DNA of 64,000 bases. It comes from Rostratula benghalensis. Lineage: Eukaryota > Chordata > Aves > Charadriiformes > Rostratulidae. The notes beneath the pieces were generated by a model, which did no database searches, had not been told where the DNA came from, and saw nothing but the letters and a program-made list of their open reading frames with translations. This document shows, piece by piece, positions 13,394-21,225 of the stretch (positions within the stretch are counted from its first letter, which is position 1; the number at the start of each line of letters is the position of its first letter). The DNA lies in assembly GCA_013399305.1 (NCBI GenBank), contig VXAI01000138.1:1479757-1543756 (forward strand), read 5' to 3'. The translations under genes and the position numbers were made by a program.

Positions 13394-15880
13394 GAGGGGA
13401 TGCATCCTCCCTGGGACCCCTTGTCATCCCTCAGATTTTTGCATTTGAAGAGCCAGCTTACTTTATCCGTGGTGCAAGGTCCACGATAATACTGTTTCTG
13501 TTGCTTCTTTTCCTTCATTTCAGCTATTCACTAGCTACGCTTCTTGGGACAGATTTGAATGCTGCTAGTGACCTTGTGAAAACACCATCTTCATTATTAA
13601 AACCAGGTCATAAATACCCCTGGGCAAAATGAAATGCCTCACCTGCAATTCTTCAAATAGTTTCCACTGCTATTAATTCTTTTAGGTGTATGAGGTCCCG
13701 CACATGTCTATTCACTAAATAGGTATCATCTGGAGGTAGCTGAATATAACATTTTGGCATCAAACAGCCTGAATATAGAACACCTAGAAGGATTATTTGT
13801 GGATTTATCAATGCACCGAATTCTTGGTTTCCTGGGATAGCTCATCTGGATGGAGGAAACCCAGCTTGAAGCAGGAAGCTGAACTTTTCCAGAGTTCATT
13901 GGTGTTGCAGGTCAAGCTTTAGTTCAGCTCATTACAGAGACAGATGTTAAATTCAGATTAGGAGTTACATTTTGGGAAAGTTTAAGAGGTTTTGGGATCT
14001 GTGGTTTTGGCCCAACCTACTCTTTAATCAAAAACGACATCCCTGGGCAACAGTCTTCAGCTCTCTCATACCTCTCAGAAATATGCATTCAAGACGTACA
14101 GAAGCTATTTCAATCTCCATGAGGAAACTCAGGTCATGCTCATTCCCACAATACAGTGGAATAACCTCCTCCAGTTCACAAGAAAACTGTTTTCCCCACC
14201 CACATTTTATTTTTTTTGCCTCTGACTTTTTGACAACCTTGTGGGTGTGTTCTGTTTTTAATAAGAAAAACAGTTTGATTATGATTGTCAAGTCAAACAC
14301 ATTTGGTTTCAAAGAAAAATGTAAATTAGGACTTTTCTAGTTCAGCCATGACTTTACTAAAGTGGTGGTTACTATAAATGATATGTTATAAATATGCTCT
14401 TTTAGACAATACTTTGTTTTGGGTTGTTTTTAATTACTTTTATTAGAAACACAATGACTAATGGGATGTTAAATTTAGAAAACAGCTTCTTGGGTTTATA
14501 CCCTGCACAGAAAGATCTGAGTAAGTTCTAATATACACTTTGTATAAAATATAGGGGTTGGCCTGTAGAAATACAGTTATCCCTGACAAAAGTGACACTG
14601 TGTTCTCTCACCTACTGTAATTTTCTGGCCTGGGAAAGGTGCCCAAAGTCCTTGCACAGAGAGCCAGGAATTCACTACAGAAAAAGGCACCAAGACGGGG
14701 ACGTTGCAGAAAACCAGCCTGTGAGGAGGTGGCAGCGCTGCCCCAGTGCTGTGCTGTCCTCCAGCCACCTCCTGGCCAGAGCAAAGTCACCAGGCTGTGC
14801 TGCAGCCTTTGTTTAAAAAAAATAAAACCTATAGATAACAGTCAATTTACAAGATCGTATTACAGTCACAGTGAAAAATCTGATTATGGTGATGTATTAT
14901 GTAAACAGCATTTATGAATACTTATCAAAATGAATTTAGCTACTACATGTTACCTCTTCAAAGTAGGTAAATATAATTTACATTTTAATATGTAGGCGAA
15001 CAACAGAGTTGGCCACAGTCATGTGAAACCTGGAGCTGACCCCAGGCTTCAGGCCTGCTTTTTCTGTCTAAGATTACTCTGGACAGAAAAGGAATTTACT
15101 AATATATAGCATTTTTCCATCTGCTATAAATGCCAAAGAATAAGAAAAACAAGTTAAAAGAATGCAGGTGAAAGAAAAAGGAAATATCTCAACAACTATT
15201 TGTGAAGAGATGAGAGTACTTAGCTGTTGGTAACAGCATACAAAAAAGTCATCAGACTGGACAGCATTCAAGTCAACAATAGTGATTTTGAGCTGGAGAC
15301 AACGATTCATAAAAGCAAAATAGTATTATTAGATTATACACCTTGTTTTATCAAATACAGAATCAGCATTGGAAAGGGGTAGCTTGGTGTGGTATAGGAA
15401 ACACAGCTCTAACTACCAAGATAAGGTCAGGGAAACCAATGCCCTCGATGGCAGGGGAAACATTCCGAAACTGCCATTTCCTAGGCTGCAACAGTCTGCA
15501 AAGAGAATTGTTAGAGCCCACATCTCTGAACGTTTGAAACTCACTTAACCCAAGCACCAGAAACTGCAGCGGGGAGAGCAGCCCTGGCTTGGCAGGGGAA
15601 CCAGCAGGATTAGCAAAGAGGTCTTTCCTAGGGCTGCCGAGGGGCTCTTGTGGGGGTGCAGAGCTATTTCTGTCTGTTACGACAACCATTTGATGAACAA
15701 CCCTATTATTTCCCAGTTGTCAATGAATACGAGGGAAAAGTTCCCTGCGGAGTAAGATCTTTCCTCCAAGGTGAGGAATCAATCGGAGACAAATACCAAT
15801 GTCACATTCCAGTGCTTCACTCCTTATTGTGCTTGGCATGGCGCTTCCTCCATCCTGTGCTGCAATTGGCCCATACTAGG
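13394..15880. other. Non-coding stretch downstream of the minus-strand gene
   Basis: No gene was recognised. A splice-acceptor-like sequence on the minus strand near 15495 (CTAACAATTCTCTTTGCAG) precedes a short open frame, but it lies beyond the poly-A signal of the minus-strand gene at 16 kb and has no supported partner exon. Mid-size open frames on the minus strand at 14028-14312 and 15074-15310 look random. Confidence 0.45.
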
Positions 15881-15902
15881 GCAGAACCAGCCTGTTCTGT
15901 CT

Positions 15903-15916
15903 AATAAAATTTTATT
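15903..15916 (-). terminator. Poly-A signal for the minus-strand gene (palindromic)
   Basis: Read on the minus strand, AATAAA occupies 15916-15911, about 260 bases after the TAA stop of the terminal exon at 16176-16275, a normal 3' UTR length. The signal sits in a perfect 14-bp palindrome, AATAAAATTTTATT, so an AATAAA is also present on the plus strand. The cleavage site is not defined by the sequence; it would be expected around 15885-15900. Confidence 0.55.
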
Positions 15917-16175
15917 GCACTGCTTTTCAAAATAACAATTCCTATACTGGCACTTTGAAAGCCAGGAAGGCACACAGGCAAGAAAAAACATGCCTACAAC
16001 TCATTAAGGCTACTAGAATAGTTGCACAAAAGGATCTGACAATGCAGCACAGACTGTCATTCCAGTTTCATTCCACTAATTGTTCTTTTTTTTTTTTTTA
16101 ATGAAGAACTATCACCCCAAAATAGACTGTTTCCATAAGAAAGCACAAAGATAAAATTGGAAATAAAAAAAATCA

Positions 16176-16275
16176 TTAGGTCTTACTATCTGTACGGTCA
16201 TGCCAACTTTTGGTTTTCTTGTTTCCAATGACCTTCTCAAATTCTTTTCTTCTGTCAATTGTGTTCTCATAAATC
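16176..16275 (-). CDS. Terminal coding exon of an unrecognised gene, likely cilia-related
   Basis: On the minus strand a strong acceptor (polypyrimidine CCTTTCCCCTCCTTTCCTGCAG) opens an exon whose frame reads IYENTI then DRRKEFEKVIGNKKTKSWHD and RTDSKT, then TAA at 16178-16176. Codon use looks like coding DNA (GAG, AAC, GAC, GTC, AAG, ACC), and the sequence is basic and lysine-rich. A poly-A signal follows at 15916-15911. The exon needs two bases from the previous exon, which is exactly what the donor at 16384 supplies; the join codes a glycine inside a GPEPG-x-Y motif. I do not recognise the protein. The motif recalls SHIPPO/STPG-type microtubule-associated cilia proteins. An alternative frame (FMRTQLTEEK...) is also open in this exon but does not join in phase to the upstream exon. 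The function is inference. Confidence 0.5.
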
Positions 16276-16383
16276 CTGCAGGAAAGGAGGGGAAAGGATG
16301 AAGGGAAGTGCTCAAACCACCATGGTCTCTGGTGTTACAACATGGACAAACAAGCTGACTGTATTTTGAGTTGTTATTCTTAC

Positions 16384-16452
16384 CCAGGCTCAGGCCCTGT
16401 CACCGATGGCATGCTGTTCACACTGCACCTCTTCACTCGACCTCCAAAAACA
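16384..16452 (-). CDS. Penultimate coding exon of the same unrecognised gene
   Basis: This is a 69-base exon on the minus strand. Upstream lie a branch-point-like CTGAC and the acceptor GATTTTCTTCAG; downstream is a near-consensus donor, CCTGG|GTAAGA. The frame reads VFGGRVKRCSVNS followed by MPSVTGPEP, and the last two bases complete a glycine codon with the next exon (phase 2). GPEPGIY resembles the Pro-Gly-Pro-x-Tyr repeats of SHIPPO/ODF3/STPG proteins. No upstream coding exon was found that joins in the right phase. The N-terminus may lie in an exon not seen, or translation may start at the internal methionine, which would give a protein of only 42 residues. An in-frame TAG lies just before the acceptor, so the exon cannot extend upstream as coding sequence. 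Confidence 0.45.
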
Positions 16453-16974
16453 CTGAAGAAAATCTATCAGACTCAGGTCAGGAATTCACTTTGCCTGAGG
16501 ATGCCAGAGTTCCCACAATGGCTCCTATCTCTGGGTATGGAAGCAAAGTGGTTTCTGAGGAGACCGGGCGGCCTCACACCAGTGCCCTAGAGCTCAGCCC
16601 TGGCCTGAGCACCTGCTGGTGCTACTCTGTCACCTCCCTTCTTTTTGTCTCTCACGAGTAGGGGAAAGTTAAACTTCCAATAACTCCAAACCTCCTGCTC
16701 TCGGCCCCTGCCTGAACCCTGAACACGGGCTGGAGGCGACCGTGCGGCCCTCTCCCTTATGGCGGCGACGGGGCCCAGATGGCTCCCAGCTGCTCCCTCG
16801 GGCCGCGCTTTGAAGCCCCGCCGGGCTGTCTGGGGGCTGCCCTGCCCCTCACACCCCCTTCGCCTCCGCCGTTCCTGTGAACCCTTCCCCTCAGCGCTGC
16901 CGGGGACCCCCCGAGCCCCCTCGGAGGTCGCCCACTGGGCCCAGAACCAGGCGCGCTCGCCATTTTCAGCCGCT

Positions 16975-16986
16975 CGTCACGTGACG
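16975..16986. promoter_or_regulatory. CLEAR / USF E-box palindrome
   Basis: CGTCACGTGACG is a perfect 12-bp palindrome. Its core GTCACGTGAC is the consensus of the CLEAR element bound by TFEB/TFE3/MITF and also a high-affinity USF site. It sits in the CpG island, as such sites usually do when functional. Binding is inferred from motif and location only. Confidence 0.6.
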
Positions 16987-17012
16987 GCGGCACGGCGTGG
17001 CGCGCGGGCGCC

Positions 17013-17026
17013 GTTGCCATGGAGAC
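17013..17026. promoter_or_regulatory. RFX X-box
   Basis: GTTGCCATGGAGAC matches the X-box consensus (GTTGCC, short centre, then RRNRAC) bound by RFX factors, which together with FOXJ1 control cilia genes. It lies in the CpG island 26 bp from the CLEAR palindrome and about 50 bases upstream of the minus-strand AAAATGGCG start. The embedded ATG on the plus strand is part of the motif and may not be a real start codon. Confidence 0.6.
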
Positions 17027-17161
17027 GAGCGGCGGCGGGGCCTGTGGGGCCCGGGGGGCCCGAGGGGTGGCGGGGCCGCGGCCCCTCGGCGGCTCGGGGA
17101 AGGCCCGAGGGGGGGTTCCAGAGATAAGGAAGGGAGAAGGAGGCGGTTTGGTGAGGAGACG
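17019..17161 (+). other. Candidate first exon of a plus-strand transcript
   Basis: From the ATG inside the X-box, an open frame of 47 codons plus 2 bases (METSGGGACGARG..., very rich in Gly, Arg and Ala) runs to a consensus donor, GACG|GTGAGT. Joined to the acceptor at 17608, it continues for only about 11 more codons to a TAA. The frame's composition is what GC-rich DNA gives by chance, so this is more likely a non-coding RNA exon than a protein start. The donor itself looks real. Confidence 0.25.
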
Positions 17162-17305
17162 GTGAGTGTTAGGGGCACCTGTGGGAGGTGCAGGGTCAAG
17201 GTGGTGAATAAAAGCCTGTGAATGGGAAATACTTGAATCCCTTCCCATGACTCCAGAGGGTGATCAGCAGGGTCTGAGGCCTTCCCGAGGGACCCCACTG
17301 GAAAA

Positions 17306-17445
17306 GAACATTTTTGTTATTATTCCATGTAGTAATGATCTGCATGTGGAGGTAGATTCTAGGCCATTATTAACTTCACTGGTCCTGAAACAAGGACATT
17401 GCTCAGAGCTCCATTTACAAAATGTATGTACCACTGTTCTGCACT
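17306..17445 (+). repeat. Left arm of a 140-bp inverted repeat
   Basis: The arm is the reverse complement of 18565-18704 with 11 differences by hand alignment (about 92% identity), nearly all of them transitions, and no gaps. The best-conserved core includes GGTAGATTCTAGGCCATTAT and GGACATTGCTCAGAGCTCCA. The two arms are separated by 1119 bases. I do not recognise a transposon family; similarity stops abruptly at both ends. Confidence 0.85.
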
Positions 17446-17608
17446 GGAAAAGCATCCACTGATAAAGCCTGTGCCCATGGGCAATCTGTTCCAGGCTCAC
17501 TTAACCTATAGGGGTCTGAGGCCCTTTCAGAAAGCATTCACTGAGAACAATTGCATTTCTCTTTCTGGTGTTTTACTTAGTGTATTTTTTTGTTTGTTTG
17601 TCTGCCAG

Positions 17609-17690
17609 GGTTCCTATCACAGCAGTGCTGCCCCTTTAAGAGCACCCAGATTCTAGTTCAGATACCTGTCAGTTGAGGGGAGAAGAGTAC
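17609..17690 (+). other. Candidate second exon of the plus-strand transcript
   Basis: A very good acceptor (long T/G-rich tract then GTCTGCCAG) ends at 17608. The sequence after it closes the frame from the 17.0-kb exon after about ten codons at a TAA, so a long protein is not encoded. The 3' end of this exon is not defined; the given end is arbitrary. It would be spliced across the left arm of the inverted repeat. Confidence 0.2.
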
Positions 17691-18564
17691 TGGCTCAGAA
17701 ACACAGAAGGACATGTGTAAGAGCCACAAACCACTAGGACCTGCAGGAGACTGGCACTGTGCATCAGAAGGGTCTGCCATTTTATCCTAGAAATGCTGCA
17801 AAGGAAAGGATGTAAGTGATTATATTTTCCAGGCTTATTACTTCACTTATAACCTGCTACATCTTTCTGACCTCCTCCCTTTATCTCACAGCCTTGAAAG
17901 TCCAAGGAGAGGTCTGTGAGAATGGAGAAAATGTTTCTAAGATGGTTGCAAATGAACTATTTAATATGAAAATAGGAAAAGGGCATGCATCTCCATTTAA
18001 TTTCCTCTGTTTGCAGTGAGATAAGTCCATCCTTCTTTTGTTACATCCTGCCACTATGGAAGTTGCAGTCTATAATTTCTTCTTCCGTCCTTCTGCTAGA
18101 TAAGTAGGAAGGAACCTAATGTGTCCTTGGCACTTGCAGAGGTTGATGAGGCAGACTCACCCACATAAAGTTAAGAGCAGATCCAGCCTGTATAAGTCCC
18201 TTTAGCACCCACCCCCTGGAAAGGGCTTGAGCACAGCCCATTACACACACTTAAAGGTTGGTGCATAGTCAGTGCACATTGATCTTTGAGGCACACACTT
18301 CTATTTAGGCCATGCCTCTCCACAGTTGCAGACGATGACAAGCCGTCAGGCTGGTGGTATCGACTGCCTTTGTATTGTCTCATTCTGTGCACACTTTGTT
18401 TGCCTGTCTTATTCTGCTAATGTTGAAAATAATTCATTTTTAAAAGGAAAAAAAATATGGAAAAGCATGGTGCCATTGAGTCCTAAAAGTGCCATTGAGT
18501 CCCTAAGTCATTCCCCAGCAGTTTGCTCCAAGGCACTGGGGAGTTATAAATAGCTGGAAGCAAG

Positions 18565-18704
18565 AGTGCAGAACAGTGGTATATGCATTTTGTAAATGGA
18601 GCTCTGAGCAATGTCCTTGTTTCAGGACCAGTGAAGTCAATAATGGCCTAGAATCTACCTCCATGTGCAGGTTATTATAACATGGAATAATAATAAAAAC
18701 GTTC
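18565..18704 (-). repeat. Right arm of the 140-bp inverted repeat
   Basis: Reverse-complement partner of 17306-17445. The ends are AGTGCAGAACAGTGGTATAT at the left and TAATAAAAACGTTC at the right. Any transcript crossing both arms could fold into a long, nearly perfect double-stranded stem with a loop of about 1.1 kb. Confidence 0.85.
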
Positions 18705-20925
18705 CTGGATTTTCACAAGTTCAGGCCATAAAGAGGAGGGAAATGATATATTTACTCTGCTTTCCAGTCACTTTTGTAGCTTTCAGTGTAACTTTTCAGA
18801 GGGAAGAGAAGGAAGGAGCAATGTTGGCCATCTCTGGGTAAAGAAGAAAAAGGAGAGGAGGGTAAAAGAGAGAAAGAAAAACAAAAAGCTTGGGTCTGTC
18901 TTCAGTTCTGCTGGCATCTTTCACACTTAACATGCTGCAGTCAGTAGGAACAGTCATGTGAGCAAGTTGGTATTTCTTCCAGTGGCTTCCAATTACAGAG
19001 AGCTCTGCAAGTAAGGGAATTGGTGACAAACCCACTGTTGATAGTCATGGATTATTTGCCAGTGCAAGCAATGTTTTTTCATTATTATCAAGGAGAATTA
19101 TTGTTAGTTATTCTGTCAGAAAATTGGACATATGCACAACAGTTAGTAGTAAATGTTATGTATATTATAGTCTAGAAAAAAAATATATAATGGGGCCTTG
19201 TGTAGTACAGCACTGGGTACAAGGATTTATGGATACAGCTCTTGCTATTCCATTGAGGACTATCACAGTAGCAATCTCCTGAAACCAACATTTGTGTATG
19301 TGTGAATAAAAAAAAAAATCACTTAATTGAAATTTCCCTACTGGGTTGTATTTTGCTTGATTTTCATTCTTGTGTGTGAAGTACAGTTACACCGATTGAA
19401 GTCACTTCTTGTCTCTGCACCCCAGTTTGCTACCCATGCAATGGGACTAAATATTCTTACTGCAGGATGGAATCTATGGAGTTGTGGGACTGTAAGATAC
19501 TTTGTTAACCAAGAGCTACATCCCTCTTAGGGAACAGATATTTTTTGAGCCTACCTTGAAGTAGATGACAGGTGGAAACTTCCGCCTGACGGATGAGAGA
19601 TGCTGTGCTACAGAGTGCATCTAACCCTGTCAGCATGCCCCCGACGAGTGGTGTTGACCGGTGATAGAAGTGTTTGAGGAGTCAAAGCAATTTCTGCAGC
19701 AGGCTATTGACTTCCTCCACTTGACTTCTAAGGAACTGGTTACTGGTAACCTGTAGGAGCAGACGATGCCAGTGGCAGCTGAAGTAAAGAAGACAGTAAG
19801 TAGAAAAAGAAGGAGCACCTCAACAGTTGAGAGCTAAAGAGAAACGCAGCATGCTACAGTCATCAGTGATTGGTTCAAAGCAGGAAGAGCAGAGGCAAAG
19901 AAGACAGTACATGTGCAGCTGCTCCAGTTCCAAGTGGTGTGCTTTGCACATGCTGCTGGAGCTCCAGCTTGTGTGACAGGAACATTCATCTGCAGGCAAA
20001 GGGGATGTTGCATTATCTACTCTGAGATGATCTTGTTTTCATTTTTATCTTGCGTGTATTGTCATCTCCTGCTTTGTAGTGCTACAGACTTGTCTTTGCT
20101 ACAAGCACGAGGCTGCACTCAGCAGTGTGTGGTAATTAAGCCCTTTGAGAGTCATGCATATTTTAATTATTACTTGTTTTATTGTCAAAAGCTTGCCCAC
20201 ATGAGATGCAGTCTTGCATTCCATGTGGGACTGAAATAAGGGTCAACACATTCCTTTAGAACCCCAAATATTAAACAGACATTAATTTGTTTTGAGCTTT
20301 GCACATTTTAGATGAGCATAAATCAAGATGTATAATGGTGAAAAAATTTCCTCCATATGTTGGAAAGTTGAACTGAGACAGTAACTCTAAGTGACAAAAA
20401 GTGGTGGCTGCAACAGAAAATGATTAAATGATTTGTTTAGCGTTTATGTAATGTATGACTGCACCTTGTCTGTGTTAGAGCAAAGTAATGATTGGTTTTC
20501 CACCGGCAAGGGCTGTGAATTTTAGCCTTATTCCCTTTTGGGATTCTGAAGTTCTCAGGTTCCGGCTTACACAACAGCAAAGTCTAAACGCAGAGCAGCT
20601 TTTCATCCATGAAATGGAAGTTAAATAATGCTTGACCGAAGTAGACAAAACAAGAAGATACCTAGACTAACTGGAAACATCAAGATTTGAAAATTACCTG
20701 ATAGGAAAAGGGAGGGGAGGGGGATCAAAGACGTCCCAGGGAATGAAAAATTCCTTCCCAGCGCTTCCTGTTCTCTCTGTTATGCTAACCAAGGTAGGAT
20801 TAGGTTTCAGCTGCCAAAAGAAATAACATTTGTAGATTTTTTTTTGGTCTGGGGAAGTGGGATAGAAAGATTTAAGACAGCTTTTTCCAAACTATTTGCT
20901 TTTTGTCAAGCAGTCAAGTCTAGTT
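18705..20925. other. Non-coding stretch, nothing recognised
   Basis: No coding exon, RNA gene or CR1 was recognised. The plus frame at 19913-20239 (108 codons) has no familiar domain. A run of A near 19308 and a purine-rich patch near 18795-18885 are the only compositional features. Confidence 0.45.
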
Positions 20926-20927
20926 AT

Positions 20928-21225
20928 TGTTATTAATTTGTATTACAGAACTACCAAACCGAGACTGGATTTCCATTGTATTAGGTGCTGTACAAATATC
21001 CAGTCAGAGACTGGTCTTACCTCAAAGAGCCCGTAGTCTAAATAGAGCAGACAGACAAAGGGCATTTTGCCCTACGTGGTAGAGCTGCTCAGCAGTCGGG
21101 CTGGGAATTACACTCATCTCTCCTGAGTCACAGCTTAGGACCTCAGCTACTGGAGTGCAGTTCTGGAGAACTGAGCTGTCACTAAAGGAAATGAGCCTTC
21201 TTGTATCCGAACACGAGATAGCGTG
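20928..21225 (-). repeat. Ancient MIR-like (CORE) SINE
   Basis: Read on the plus strand, this follows the reverse complement of a MIR / CORE-SINE as found in sauropsids. In order: TTATTAATTTGTATTACAG, TCCATTGTATTAGGTGCTGT then ACAAATA, TCTAAATAGAGCAGACAGAC then AAAGGG, and GGGCTGGGAATTACACTCAT then CTCTCCTGAGTC. It is diverged, consistent with great age. Elements like this are sometimes retained as regulatory sequence. Confidence 0.65.

Larger units (their letters stand above)
16730..17120. promoter_or_regulatory. CpG island, probable bidirectional promoter
   Basis: This block of nearly 400 bases is strongly GC- and CpG-rich, in contrast to its AT-rich surroundings. It contains a CLEAR/USF palindrome at 16975-16986 and an RFX X-box at 17013-17026. 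It has ATGGCG-type starts on both strands (16759 plus; 16963 minus, context AAAATGGCG, YY1-like) and a consensus splice donor on the plus strand at 17162. Terminal exons of a minus-strand gene lie only 300-800 bases away on one side, and a candidate plus-strand exon on the other. The arrangement is that of a bidirectional housekeeping or cilia-type promoter without TATA. Confidence 0.6.

Noticed and set aside
13089..13394. 101-codon plus frame
   Set aside because: CR1 3' region, same frame remnants as in other CR1 copies.
15363..15510. Acceptor-like CTCTTTGCAG on the minus strand with an open stretch LLQPRKWQFRNVSP
   Set aside because: It lies downstream of the poly-A signal of the minus-strand gene, its phase does not continue that gene, and no partner donor was found.
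1..16000. Search for MAP2K6 terminal exons expected upstream of KCNJ16
   Set aside because: No kinase-domain or C-terminal MAP2K6 sequence was seen on either strand.
16759..17127. Plus frame starting ATGGCGGCG in the CpG island, and the opposite 163-codon minus frame
   Set aside because: Pro/Ala/Arg/Gly-rich frames open on both strands are expected from CpG-island composition. The minus frame (starts at 17024 or 16963) has no donor in the phase needed to join the 16384-16452 exon.
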